Part shown: positions 1 to 8,020 of the stretch, one piece after another
How positions within the stretch are numbered: position 1 is the first letter of the stretch
Layout: each line of letters begins with the position of its first letter
Assembly (NCBI GenBank): GCA_041653875.1
Contig: JBAZEM010000032.1
Location: 1-22,868 of the forward strand
Length of the DNA stretch: 22,868 nucleotides
DNA from: VSJD01 sp041653875
GTDB lineage: Bacteria; Verrucomicrobiota; Kiritimatiellia; JAAZAB01
Direction: 5' to 3'
Program-made: the position numbers and the translations under genes
Notes under the pieces: generated by a model
What the model was told of the DNA's origin: nothing
Database searches by the model: none
What the model saw: only the letters and a program-made list of their open reading frames with translations

Positions 1-20
1 ACTGATACAGATTGCAACAC

Positions 21-55
21 AAAAAAACGCCCGCGAGCAAAATACTCACGGGCGT
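21..55 (-). terminator. Intrinsic terminator on the minus strand
   Basis: Read on the minus strand, an 11-bp stem (ACGCCCGTGAG with CTCGCGGGCGT, 7-nt loop) runs straight into seven T residues. One pair is a G-U wobble on the minus strand but would be a C-A mismatch on the plus strand. The T tract is also only on the minus side, so the terminator serves leftward transcription. No convincing minus-strand protein gene lies upstream of it, which suggests it ends a non-coding RNA. Confidence 0.75.
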
Positions 56-300
56 CATTATGGCCCGCCGCCGGTCGCCCTACCTGCGGCCGCTGGCCTC
101 GCTATCTCCCCACTGTCTGAATCGCAGCGAGCCTTGTTTTCCGAGCCTGAAATTACGACAACCTGCAACTTGCCGGAACGGGGCGCCAAGGGGTATGCAG
201 AAAGTGCTTGCATCGCAGGCCGCGCGGGGGCATAGTGCCCCACTTTTCCGGGTTAATAGGCTTTCGGCAACTTTGCCGTTCTATCCACCATAGGCGGACA
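21..300 (-). ncRNA. Candidate structured small RNA, family not recognised
   Basis: The 342 bases before fusA hold no believable protein gene, but nested complementary segments form a long rod. Using plus coordinates, 141-148 pairs with 258-267, 152-155 with 254-257, 173-178 (CCGGAA) with 246-251 (TTCCGG), 180-184 with 237-241, and 195-199 with 209-213. The minus-strand terminator at 21-55 supplies a 3' end and the strand. The 5' end near 300 is a guess. A weak TTCGAC / GATAGA promoter-like pair lies near 304-282 on the minus strand. I looked for hallmarks of tmRNA, RNase P RNA and SRP RNA and saw none. A 6S-like rod remains possible but unproven. It could instead be a folded fusA leader on the plus strand, but the terminator argues against that. 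Confidence 0.4.
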
Positions 301-320
301 AGTCGAACGGCCTCTACACC
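275..320 (+). repeat. Palindromic repeat family A, copy 1 (interrupted)
   Basis: GCCGTTCTATC and CGAACGGCCTCTACACC are the two parts of the family core, here separated by about 18 extra bases (286-303). The uninterrupted core is at 11153-11179, with reverse-orientation copies at 4107-4133 and 9443-9468. The element ends 8 bases before the fusA ribosome-binding site (AAGGAG, 329-334). Confidence 0.65.
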
Positions 321-342
321 GAACAAATAAGGAGTACTTTAC

Positions 343-2436
343 GTGAGTCGTCGCATAGCATTAGAGCGTATTCGTAACGTCGGCATCATGGCGCATATTG
401 ACGCCGGTAAAACGACGGTCAGCGAACGGTTGTTGTTTTATTCCGGCAAGACCCACAAGGTGGGCGAAGTGCACGATGGCGCGGCCACCATGGACTGGAT
501 GGTCCAGGAACGCGAGCGCGGCATCACCATCACCTCCGCCGCCACGACGCTCCCCTGGAAGGACCATGAGATCACCCTGATCGACACCCCCGGGCACGTG
601 GACTTTACCGCCGAAGTCGAGCGCAGTCTGCGTGTGCTGGACGGCGCCGTGGCGCTTTTCTGCGCGGTGGGCGGCGTTCAGCCCCAGTCGGAAAAGGTCT
701 GGAAGCAGAGCGAGAAATACGGCGTGCCCAAAATCGCATTCATCAACAAGATGGACCGCACCGGGGCCGACTTTTTCGGCGTCGTCAAAAAAATCCAGGA
801 TATCCTGGGCGCAAACGCCGTGCCGGTCGTGGTGCCGATCGGCAAGGAAGAAAAGTTTCAGGGAATCATCGACTTGCTGACGATGAAGGCGCTGACCTAT
901 CCCGAAGACGATAAAGGCCAGACCTGCCTGGAAATCGAGATCCCGCCGGAATTTCGCGCCAAGGCCAAAAAATGGCGCGCCAACCTGGTGGAAAAATGCG
1001 CGGAGCAGGACGACGGCCTGCTGGAAAAATTCCTGAACACCGGGGATCTAACCGAAAGCGAGATGCTCGGCATTATCCGCAAGGCCACGATCGCGCACAA
1101 GGTCATTCCGGTTTATTGCGGCTCGGCCTTCAAGAACAAGGGCGTCCAAAGTCTGCTGGACGGCATCGTGCATTTCTTGCCTTCCCCGAAAGACTTGCCG
1201 CCGGTGGTCAGCGCCGCCGTGGAGGGCGAAACCCCCGTCCAACGCGCGCCGTCCGACGACGAACCGATGGCGGCCATCGCCTTCAAGGTCATGTCCGACA
1301 AGCACATGGGCAAGTTGACGTATCTGCGTATTTATTCCGGCCGGCTCAAGACCGGCGACGCCGTGTATAACAGCACCCAAAAGGCCGATGCGCGGATCGG
1401 CCGTCTGATGCGCATGCACGCCAATCGCCAGGAAGGCATCGAGGAAGCCGCCACCGGCGACATTGTGGCCGTGGTGGGCCTGGCCAAAACCCGCACGGGC
1501 GACACGCTCTGCAACCTGGAAAAGCCGATTCTTTTGGAGGCCATCGAATTCCCGACCCCGGTAATGTCCATCAGCGTTAAACCGGAAAGCCGCATGGATG
1601 GCGAAAAGGCCCTGGCTTCCCTGCACCGGCTGGCCGAGGAAGATCCGACTTTTTTCGTCAAGCTGGATCCGGAAACCAAGGAAACCATTATTTCGGGCAT
1701 GGGCGAATTGCATCTGGAAATTCTGGTGGACCGGCTCCTGCGCGAATTCGACGTCAAGGTCGCCGTGGGGCGGCCGGAAGTCGCTTTCCGCGAAACCGCC
1801 ACCGTGACCGTCGAGGGACAGTACAAACATGTCAAGCAATCCGGCGGGCGCGGCCAATATGCGCACGTTTGGCTGCGGCTGGAACCGATGGAGACCGGCA
1901 CGGGCTTCGAGTTTGTCAGCGAAGTCAAGGGCGGGCGTATTCCGACGGAATTCATCCCCTCCGTGGAAAAGGGCATTATCCGCTGCATGGATAAAGGCCC
2001 CTTCGCCGGCTACCCGGTGGTGGATGTGCGCGTGGTGGTTTTCGACGGGTCGTACCATGAAGTGGACTCGAGCGACATGGCGTTCCAGGAGGCGGGCCGC
2101 GCCTGCTTCCGCGAGCTGTTTCTCAAGGCGCATCCGGAGATCACGGAGCCGGTCATGTCGCTGGAAGTGACCACGCCCGAGGATTTTGTGGGGGGCATTA
2201 CCGGTTCGATCTGCCAGCGGCGGGGCCGGATCGAGGCCATGGAAACCCAGGGCACTTCCCGGGTCATCCGCGCGATGGCGCCCCTGAGCGAGATGTTCGG
2301 TTATTCCAATGTGATCCGCACCGTCAGCCAGGGTCGCGCTTCCTATATCATGCACTTCGAGCGTTACGAGGCCGTTCCCTTCGCGCTGGCCGAAGAACTC
2401 GTCAAGAAGCGCCGCGAAGCCGGCAAGGTGCACTGA
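343..2436 (+). CDS. fusA: Elongation factor G
   Basis: This GTPase drives ribosomal translocation and, with RRF, ribosome recycling in the cytoplasm. The 697-residue product has the normal full length. The G motifs are clear: AHIDAGKT at 17-24, RGITI at 59-63, DTPGH at 81-85, NKMD at 135-138 and GSAFKNKG at 260-267. Domains II-V follow without gaps, ending in a canonical domain V (residues about 600-690). The start is a GTG with AAGGAG 8 bases upstream. No rpsL, rpsG or tuf lies alongside, so the gene is outside a str operon here. A perfect hairpin overlaps its stop codon, so it is probably transcribed alone. Whether a second EF-G exists elsewhere cannot be told from this window. Confidence 0.97.
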   Translation: MSRRIALERIRNVGIMAHIDAGKTTVSERLLFYSGKTHKVGEVHDGAATMDWMVQERERGITITSAATTLPWKDHEITLIDTPGHVDFTAEVERSLRVLDGAVALFCAVGGVQPQSEKVWKQSEKYGVPKIAFINKMDRTGADFFGVVKKIQDILGANAVPVVVPIGKEEKFQGIIDLLTMKALTYPEDDKGQTCLEIEIPPEFRAKAKKWRANLVEKCAEQDDGLLEKFLNTGDLTESEMLGIIRKATIAHKVIPVYCGSAFKNKGVQSLLDGIVHFLPSPKDLPPVVSAAVEGETPVQRAPSDDEPMAAIAFKVMSDKHMGKLTYLRIYSGRLKTGDAVYNSTQKADARIGRLMRMHANRQEGIEEAATGDIVAVVGLAKTRTGDTLCNLEKPILLEAIEFPTPVMSISVKPESRMDGEKALASLHRLAEEDPTFFVKLDPETKETIISGMGELHLEILVDRLLREFDVKVAVGRPEVAFRETATVTVEGQYKHVKQSGGRGQYAHVWLRLEPMETGTGFEFVSEVKGGRIPTEFIPSVEKGIIRCMDKGPFAGYPVVDVRVVVFDGSYHEVDSSDMAFQEAGRACFRELFLKAHPEITEPVMSLEVTTPEDFVGGITGSICQRRGRIEAMETQGTSRVIRAMAPLSEMFGYSNVIRTVSQGRASYIMHFERYEAVPFALAEELVKKRREAGKVH

Positions 2437-2460
2437 GAGTCACGCTCCGCGTGACTCTCA
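2434..2460 (+). terminator. Hairpin overlapping the fusA stop codon
   Basis: A perfect 12-bp stem (TGAGAGTCACGC with GCGTGACTCTCA) with a TCC loop begins at the T of the fusA stop codon and is followed by only three T residues. It may terminate transcription or protect the mRNA 3' end. The weak T tract makes strong intrinsic termination uncertain. Confidence 0.6.
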
Positions 2461-2497
2461 TTTCCGATTGTTGATTTTCGATTTCTGATTGCTAATC
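2461..2497 (+). repeat. Short TGATT-type simple repeat
   Basis: This AT-rich degenerate stretch is built of GATT/TGATT steps. It shares the 12-mer GATTTCTGATTG (2480-2491) with the reverse complement of 8031-8042, which lies just before rpmA. A looser relative (TCTGAC / TTTGATC) is at about 2570-2594. Function unknown. The rest of 2498-2593 shows nothing recognisable. Confidence 0.4.
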
Positions 2498-2593
2498 CCC
2501 GCCTGTGCCCAAGCGCTTCCCCCTACATGAAGCCGCTTAGACAAGACAGTTCGGAGGGCGGGCTGACCTCTGACTTCTGACATTTGATCTCTG

Positions 2594-4519
2594 TTATGAG
2601 CGGCTCTGCCGCTCTTCCATCCATTGCACGTCAATCCAGCGGCGGACGGAATTGATCAAACGAATCGCGCGTGCCCGGCGCAGGTCGTCGCGGTGCAACA
2701 CTCTTTCTTGCAATGCGCCGGTCTCCAATAAATGCCGGCGGAAAGTTCCGGCCAGCAAGCCGCAGGCCACCGGCGGCGTCCAAAGTTTTCCGTCGAGCTC
2801 CAATACCACGTTGGCCATGGTGCTTTCCGTTAGCTCGCCCCGTTGGTTCCACAGGATGACGTCCTCGCAATCCGGCCGGGACAGCAGGGCCTGCCGATAA
2901 ATTTCCCGACAGGTGGTTTTATGATAGAGCCATACCTGGTCGGTATCCACCGGCGCGGTCGCCAGGCCGACCCGCAACGGCGCGCAGGGCTTCAGGGGTT
3001 CGCCTTCCACGCGGCACACGCCATTGCGATCGAGGAGCAACCTGATTTTGAATGTAGCCGCGGCGGTCAAAACGTATCGGTTCAAGGCGGTTTCGACGGC
3101 CGGTCGATCGAACGCAAAATCGAAATAGGCGGCGCTTTCCGCCAGGCGCTCCAGATGCTCGCACAACAGGAAATAGCCGCCGTCCCAGCGCAGCGATTCC
3201 AGGAGTTCGAAGACCGGCAGGGGCCGTGTCAGGACTTCGGCTTTGGCCAGGCATTCCGCATATTCCTTTTCCGGCGAGGAGCCGAGGGTGATGCCCCCGC
3301 CCACGTGATAGCGCGCGGTCCCGGTTTCCGTGTCCACGGTCACGGTGCGAATGGCCACATTGAATTCCGCCTGTCCGTCGGGCGCCCACCAGCCGATTGC
3401 GCCGCAGTAAATGCCCCGCGGATAAGGCTCGAGGGCGCGGATGATTTCCGTGGCGCGGATTTTTGGCGCGCCGGTCACGGAGCCGGATGGAAACAGGGCC
3501 GCCATGATTTCCGGGACGGAGGCCTCGGATTGCGCAACGATCGTGGAGGTCATTTGCCAGACGGTGGGATAACGCTCCAATTCGCACAGGCGCGCGACCT
3601 TGACCGAACCGATCCGGCTGACCCGGCCCATGTCGTTCCGGAGCACATCCACGATCATGACGTTTTCGGCCCGCTCCTTGGCGCTGGCGGCCAGCGTCTG
3701 GGCGGCCTGGCGGTCTTCCGCCGGCCAGCGCCCGCGCCGGGCAGTGCCTTTCATGGGGCGCGTGGCAAGCTCCTGCGCGGTTTTTTTAAAAAACAACTCG
3801 GGCGAGGCGGAGAGCAGGTGAAACCGGCCGGCCTGGATGAACGCGCAATGGTCCGCCTGTTGGGAAGCGCATAACTGCCGGAACCAGGCCAGGGTGTCGC
3901 CCTGGAAAGGCGCCTGCAGGGGAAAGGTATAATTGATTTGATACGTGTCGCCGGCCACAATCAGGCCGCGAATTTGGCGAACCTGCCGGCGGTAGGCCGC
4001 GGCGCTCACCAGCGCTTGCCAGGGACCGACCTGGAAGGAATCTGCGCCGGGCAATGCCGCATTTACAGGGGGAATGCGGGGCAGCCGGGTTGAGCGGAAG
4101 GTTGACGGTGTAGCGGCCGTTCGATAGAACGGCAATCCGCGGTTCTGTCGAACTGCATCCACACCCTCCTGTGACCGAGGAGTTGCCTCGCCGGAAGACG
4201 GCGGCAGGGGCCTGCCGCCCTCCATATTCACGCCCCGGTTTGGCGGCGGCCATGCCGTGTTATGAGGCGCGCGATACAGGCCGAACCAGGCCAACGGCAG
4301 ATCGCCGGCCGGATGGGCGCGGAGCGCGGCATCGAATGCGGGCGCCGCCTCATATGTCAGGAACCCGGCGGCATAAAACCCCTGGGCGACTTTTTCGGCC
4401 ACGCGCTGGAGACAGGACTGCACCTCGTCCGGGCGGGTGGCGGCAAGGATGAGCGTTGGATCCGAAAAGGCGAGTTCACCGGCCCGCGAGATAAATACGA
4501 TATCGCCCAGCGCGGACAT
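2594..4519 (-). CDS. pabB: Aminodeoxychorismate synthase component I fused to class IV lyase
   Basis: This fusion turns chorismate into 4-amino-4-deoxychorismate and then p-aminobenzoate for folate synthesis. Residues about 1-440 are the chorismate-binding part, with PMKGT at 255-259, GSVTGAPK at 346-353 and HVGGGIT at 405-411. Residues about 440-641 are a PLP fold-type IV aminodeoxychorismate lyase with the candidate Schiff-base Lys534 (LYHKTTCREIY) and the ESTMANV motif. No amidotransferase gene (pabA) is nearby. The open frame extends to 4735, but I chose the ATG at 4519: the protein becomes family-like there and the longer frame would run across the divergent lipoprotein gene. Residues about 91-158 are a Pro/Arg/Ser-rich insertion encoded largely by two genomic repeats, placed between the N-terminal segment and the catalytic core. 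The reading frame stays open and all key motifs are intact. Confidence 0.93.
   Translation of the reverse strand: MSALGDIVFISRAGELAFSDPTLILAATRPDEVQSCLQRVAEKVAQGFYAAGFLTYEAAPAFDAALRAHPAGDLPLAWFGLYRAPHNTAWPPPNRGVNMEGGRPLPPSSGEATPRSQEGVDAVRQNRGLPFYRTAATPSTFRSTRLPRIPPVNAALPGADSFQVGPWQALVSAAAYRRQVRQIRGLIVAGDTYQINYTFPLQAPFQGDTLAWFRQLCASQQADHCAFIQAGRFHLLSASPELFFKKTAQELATRPMKGTARRGRWPAEDRQAAQTLAASAKERAENVMIVDVLRNDMGRVSRIGSVKVARLCELERYPTVWQMTSTIVAQSEASVPEIMAALFPSGSVTGAPKIRATEIIRALEPYPRGIYCGAIGWWAPDGQAEFNVAIRTVTVDTETGTARYHVGGGITLGSSPEKEYAECLAKAEVLTRPLPVFELLESLRWDGGYFLLCEHLERLAESAAYFDFAFDRPAVETALNRYVLTAAATFKIRLLLDRNGVCRVEGEPLKPCAPLRVGLATAPVDTDQVWLYHKTTCREIYRQALLSRPDCEDVILWNQRGELTESTMANVVLELDGKLWTPPVACGLLAGTFRRHLLETGALQERVLHRDDLRRARAIRLINSVRRWIDVQWMEERQSRS
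4107..4165 (-). repeat. Palindromic repeat family A, copy 2, inside pabB
   Basis: On the minus strand this 59-bp element starts GGTGTGGATGC and ends GCCGCTACACC. From CAGAACC to its end it is identical over about 40 bp to 11139-11179. It encodes pabB residues 119-138, including NRGLPFYRTAATP. The same peptide is potentially encoded by the intergenic copy at 11139-11179, which shows that the peptide comes from the repeat and not from the enzyme family. Confidence 0.8.
4166..4225 (-). repeat. Palindrome-rich repeat family B, copy inside pabB
   Basis: Directly abutting the family A copy, this 60-bp segment begins ATGGAGGGCGGCAGGCC on the minus strand and encodes pabB residues 99-118 (MEGGRPLPPSS...). 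It contains a perfect GGCGGCAGG / CCTGCCGCC stem at 4200-4219. A related 60-bp palindrome with the same ATGGAGGGCG opening is at 19002-19061, outside any gene. The relationship is clear at the ends and loose in the middle. Confidence 0.5.
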
Positions 4520-4574
4520 ATTCACCGCCTTTTTACAGTTGACGACAATTGGGGCATATGATACACAAACACCC
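4520..4574. promoter_or_regulatory. Short divergent promoter region, pabB / lipoprotein operon
   Basis: Only 55 bases separate the two divergent starts, so promoters must lie here or inside the genes. Leftward, TTGCAT and TATCAT occur 16 bases apart (4590-4563). Rightward, TTGACG at 4539-4544 has TATGAT (4557-4562) or TACACA (4562-4567) downstream. The pairs overlap, so the two directions might compete. Assigned by eye only. Confidence 0.35.
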
Positions 4575-4979
4575 ATGCAATGCAAATCCATAGGCTTGTG
4601 GCTGGTCGGTGTTGCGGCGCCGTTGGCCTTCCTGCTGGCCGGCTGTGAAGTGAGTTCCGCCAGCCGTAAGATCGAAGTCAATCCCAATTCGGCGACCATC
4701 AAATACGGCCAAGCCCTGACGCTCAGCGCCATCAACGGATACGTTTATACTTGGTCGTTATCGGATAACACCCTGGGCACACTCAATACCCGCCAGGGTC
4801 AGCAAGTGATTTACACCAGCCTGACGGATCCGGCCACCCCGGTGGTGCAGATCGTTACGGTAAGCTCCAAGTTTTCCGATACCGACGCATCCGGCTCCGG
4901 CTCCAACGCCCCGGTGGTGCATACGGCGGAGGCTTATATTACGCACATTAACTCCTCGAACAGTCCCCCGGCTTCGTAA
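4575..4979 (+). CDS. Putative lipoprotein, Ig-like fold possible
   Basis: The 134-residue product starts with a signal peptide ending in the lipobox LLAGC, so Cys24 is the likely lipidated residue and the protein should be membrane-anchored outside the cytoplasm. The mature part (25-134) is rich in Thr, Ser and Val. Its pattern (GQALTLSAINGYVYTWSLS, then GQQVIYTS) resembles bacterial Ig-like domains, but I do not recognise a family. The ATG at 4575 was chosen because the signal peptide begins there. Its stop codon overlaps an ATG (TAATG at 4977-4981), and the PIG-L and MFS genes follow tightly, so it is probably the first gene of an operon. Confidence 0.8.
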   Translation: MQCKSIGLWLVGVAAPLAFLLAGCEVSSASRKIEVNPNSATIKYGQALTLSAINGYVYTWSLSDNTLGTLNTRQGQQVIYTSLTDPATPVVQIVTVSSKFSDTDASGSGSNAPVVHTAEAYITHINSSNSPPAS

Positions 4980-5050
4980 TGCGCATGAGGATCGGCGCCC
5001 GGCCGTCGGTAAGCGCCTTATTTTCCGTTCTTCCGGATGACAGGTTGACC

Positions 5051-6442
5051 ATGATCCTCAATAGGTTCTGTATTGGCTTGGCCGCCGTCGCCGCGTGCAT
5101 GACGGCATGGGCCGGTGCGGCGACCAACCGATTCCCGATGCCCGCGCTCACGCTCTCCACCAATGACCGCGTCTTGGTCATGGCCCCGCATCCGGATGAC
5201 GAGTCTTTGGGCTGCGGCGGAGTCATCCAGGCCGCCGTGGAACGGCGCATACCCGCGCGCGTCGTGTTCTTTACCTACGGCGACAACAACCAATGGTCCT
5301 TTGTGCTCTATCGGAAACACCCGGTCTTAGAGCCCAAGGCGGTCGAGGGCATGGGCTTGATGCGCCGCGACGAGGCGATCCAGGCCGCGCACCTGCTGGG
5401 CCTGGAAACGAACCAACTGACGTTTCTGGGTTATCCCGACTTCGGCGCCCTGCATATCTGGAACGACTGCTGGGGCGCGCACCCGCCCTATAAAAGCATG
5501 CTGACCAGGACCACGACGGTGCCTTATCCGAACGCGTTGCGCCCGGGCGCGCGCTACACCGGCGAGGACATCCTGCAGGACCTGACGACGATTTTACGCG
5601 ACTTCCGGCCGACCAAAATTTTTATCTCGCATCCGGCCGATCTTAACCCCGACCATCGCGCGCTGTACCTGTTCATGCGCGTGGCGTTGTGGAACTTGGA
5701 ATCTGAACTGCGCCCGGAATTACTGCCTTATCTGACGCACTTCCAGCATTGGCCACTGCCGCAAGGCTTGCACACCGCGGAACCTCTGGAGCCGCCGGAA
5801 ATCATGCGCCCAGCGGCGGCCTGGTCTTCGTTCCCGCTCAGCAGCAACCAGGTCGGCCTTAAACTTGCCGCGCTCAAGGCGCATGCCTCCCAGTTCCGTT
5901 ATTCGGGAAAATACCTGTCGTCGTTCGCGCGGCAAAACGAATTATTCGGCGATCTCCCCGCCGTCAATCTGTGCGCGCCGCACGGTCTCGCGCCGACGGC
6001 CCCGGCGCCGATGGAACCGACGCCCGATATGTCCGACGAACTGAGCACGGAAGAGCGCGACGTTTACACGGACGTCGAATGGAATTTTGCCCGCCGCGAA
6101 GGCGACGCCATTGTGCTGGCCATCAATGTCTCGCGGCCCCTTGCAAAAACGGTGGAGGCCGAGGTTTACCTCTTCGGCTATCGCTCCGATCGCCCCTTTC
6201 CTGCAATGCCGAAACTGCGGGTCTCATTGGGCGAGCTGAATTACAAGGTTATGGACGGCCAGCGGCGGTTGGATGACAAAACGGCGGAAGTGACCTATCG
6301 GAACAAATCCATCAGCCTGCGTGTGCCCCTCTCCGTCCTGGGCAATCCGGACCGTATCATGATCGCGGCCCGAACTTCCCGGGCGGAAGTCATCTTCGAT
6401 TGGGTTGCCTGGCGGGTTTTGATTGTCGAACAGGACCGATGA
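5051..6442 (+). CDS. Exported PIG-L family deacetylase
   Basis: Members of this zinc-dependent family remove N-acetyl groups from amino sugars such as GlcNAc conjugates. The motif PHPDDE lies shortly after the signal peptide and HPADLNPDH lies in the middle; together these give the expected metal ligands and catalytic Asp. The ATG at 5051 begins a good signal peptide (LNRFCIGLAAVAACMTAWAGA). An in-frame ATG at 4979 overlaps the previous stop but would put 24 polar residues in front of that signal. From the 5051 start the product is 463 residues. The last 130 or so form an extra beta-rich region not needed for catalysis, perhaps a binding module. The substrate is unknown. The stop overlaps the next start (ATGA). 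Confidence 0.85.
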   Translation: MILNRFCIGLAAVAACMTAWAGAATNRFPMPALTLSTNDRVLVMAPHPDDESLGCGGVIQAAVERRIPARVVFFTYGDNNQWSFVLYRKHPVLEPKAVEGMGLMRRDEAIQAAHLLGLETNQLTFLGYPDFGALHIWNDCWGAHPPYKSMLTRTTTVPYPNALRPGARYTGEDILQDLTTILRDFRPTKIFISHPADLNPDHRALYLFMRVALWNLESELRPELLPYLTHFQHWPLPQGLHTAEPLEPPEIMRPAAAWSSFPLSSNQVGLKLAALKAHASQFRYSGKYLSSFARQNELFGDLPAVNLCAPHGLAPTAPAPMEPTPDMSDELSTEERDVYTDVEWNFARREGDAIVLAINVSRPLAKTVEAEVYLFGYRSDRPFPAMPKLRVSLGELNYKVMDGQRRLDDKTAEVTYRNKSISLRVPLSVLGNPDRIMIAARTSRAEVIFDWVAWRVLIVEQDR

Positions 6443-7602
6443 AAATATTTTTCTGTCCGGCTTTGATGGATGCCCTGGTCTTTCTCGTCATGTTCGCGGT
6501 CATGTATCGCGCCGGCGCACAGGGCCTGAGCATCACGCAGTGCGCCTGGCTGGCAAGCCTGTTTCAATTGACCTACATGTTTGCCAGTCTGGCCGTCGGT
6601 TTCCTGCTGACCCGCCGCAATACCCGGGCGATCCTGCTGGCCAGCACCGTGCTTTGCACGCTCTGCGGCGTTGCCTGCCTGCTGGCCGAAAAATTTACGC
6701 CGGTCCTGGCGGCCTTCGGTTGCATTGGAATTTTTATGGCCTTTTTCTTCAACGCCTTCCAGGGCTTCCTGCGCACGGAAGCGGTGCCCGGCGATCTGAA
6801 ACGCGCCATCGGCCTCTATACCATGGCGTGGAGCCTGGGCAGTGCGGCCGGCATTTTGTCATCCGGTTTTTTTTATCGGCTCGGTTTTACCGTCTTGTCC
6901 GCCCTGATCCTGCTGGGCGGCGGCGCAATCCTGGCCGTGTTGCTGATGCACAAGCCCCGCCCGGCGAATGCGCCCTCGGCCGATGAAAACGTGGAAGGCG
7001 GATCGGCCAAGGCCCCGCCGGTGGACCCGATTTACGTCTGGATCGGCTGGCTGACGATTTTCATGGCCATGTTCGTCCAACGCCCGATTCATAGCTTCTT
7101 TCCAGCCATCAGCGCCAAGGCCGGGGTCAGCGCCTTCGTGACCGGCCTGCCGCTTTTCCTGCAAATGGCATTGCAGGCCGTGGTCGGGTTGGCCATGATC
7201 CGCTGGCGTCATCTGCTCTATCGCCGCACCCCCCTCGCGCTGGTCCATGGCGGGGCGGCCGCGCTGCTCTTGGCCATGTGGCGCTGGCCGGCTTTGCCGG
7301 TCTGTTTCCTGGGCATCGGTTTGCTTGGCGCTTATGCGGGGTTCGTTTATTTCTGCAGTGTTTATTACGCCTCCAATTCCGGCCGGAGATCGCTCAATAT
7401 CGGCGTCAACGAATTTTTGGTCGGCCTGGGATCGGTCGCCGGCCTGTTGATCAGCGAGTGGGTCATGAAACGCACGGCCAGCGACGCCAACTTGTACCTG
7501 GTGATTGCCGTGGCCCTGCTGATTACACTGGCGGCCCAACTGGCAATTGCCGGTGGCGGAAGTCGGCGGCACGATGCGCGGGAAAGGCAATTTTGGGGTT
7601 GA
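6439..7602 (+). CDS. Major facilitator superfamily permease
   Basis: This is a 387-residue integral membrane protein with about 11-12 hydrophobic segments, split by a charged loop near residues 170-195. Basic RR pairs at the cytoplasmic turns (for example LLTRRNTR after the second helix) suit an MFS fold. It begins inside the stop codon of the PIG-L gene, a 4-base ATGA overlap typical of translational coupling. I cannot name the substrate. Given its neighbours, a sugar or glycoconjugate breakdown product is a reasonable but unproven guess. The stop codon TGA lies inside the -35 box of the following ribosomal-protein promoter. Confidence 0.82.
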   Translation: MKIFFCPALMDALVFLVMFAVMYRAGAQGLSITQCAWLASLFQLTYMFASLAVGFLLTRRNTRAILLASTVLCTLCGVACLLAEKFTPVLAAFGCIGIFMAFFFNAFQGFLRTEAVPGDLKRAIGLYTMAWSLGSAAGILSSGFFYRLGFTVLSALILLGGGAILAVLLMHKPRPANAPSADENVEGGSAKAPPVDPIYVWIGWLTIFMAMFVQRPIHSFFPAISAKAGVSAFVTGLPLFLQMALQAVVGLAMIRWRHLLYRRTPLALVHGGAAALLLAMWRWPALPVCFLGIGLLGAYAGFVYFCSVYYASNSGRRSLNIGVNEFLVGLGSVAGLLISEWVMKRTASDANLYLVIAVALLITLAAQLAIAGGGSRRHDARERQFWG

Positions 7603-7626
7603 CAGAACCGCGCGCTTGGCTATCAT
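7599..7626 (+). promoter_or_regulatory. Sigma70-type promoter for rplU-rpmA-obgE
   Basis: TTGACA (7599-7604) and TATCAT (7621-7626) are separated by 16 bases. The -35 box is a perfect consensus and overlaps the stop codon of the upstream MFS gene. The predicted start near 7633 leaves a leader of about 57 bases before rplU. Confidence 0.7.
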
Positions 7627-7689
7627 GCTTGGGTTTTGGGGGTTAAAAAGCAAAGCGTACTCAGGCGGTTGACGTTAACGGGAGATGCG

Positions 7690-8004
7690 ATGAAAGCTTA
7701 CGCGGTTATTCAAACGGGCGGTAAACAATACCGCGTGGAAGCGGGCGAGATCCTGTCCGTCGAACGGCTGGAAGTCAAGGAAGGCGACAAGCTGGATAAC
7801 TTTCCGGTGTTGGCCGTATCGGACGGCGCCGCGCTGACGCTGGGTAAACCGCACGTGGCCGGCGCCAAGGTGGCCGCCGTCGTGCTGCGGAACAAGCGGG
7901 GCGTCAAGGTCGTGTCCTTTAAGAAAAAACGGCGCAAAGGCTACGAGCGCAAACAGGGGCATCGCCAGGAGTTGACCGTCCTGAAAATCGAAAGCGTGGC
8001 CTAA
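7690..8004 (+). CDS. rplU: 50S ribosomal protein L21
   Basis: This 104-residue protein is a normal-length L21, a primary binder of 23S rRNA. It starts with the hallmark AVIQTGGKQYRV and has the basic KKKRRKGYERKQGHRQ tail that contacts rRNA. The ATG at 7690 has GGAG at 7681-7684. An in-frame ATG at 7636 would add 18 residues absent from the family. It is first in the rplU-rpmA-obgE unit. Confidence 0.97.
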   Translation: MKAYAVIQTGGKQYRVEAGEILSVERLEVKEGDKLDNFPVLAVSDGAALTLGKPHVAGAKVAAVVLRNKRGVKVVSFKKKRRKGYERKQGHRQELTVLKIESVA

Positions 8005-8020
8005 CGCTTACCGGTTTTAT

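Noticed and set aside
12..293. 93-codon plus-strand and 61-codon minus-strand frames before fusA
   Set aside because: No protein-like pattern or ribosome-binding site. The region is better explained as structured RNA.
1048..2433. Long open frame antisense to fusA (461 codons)
   Set aside because: It mirrors codon bias of the GC-rich EF-G gene, is His/Gly/Arg-rich and has no recognisable domain.
2843..3874. 343-codon frame antisense to pabB
   Set aside because: Composition is typical of an antisense shadow, and the pabB motifs on the other strand are unmistakable.
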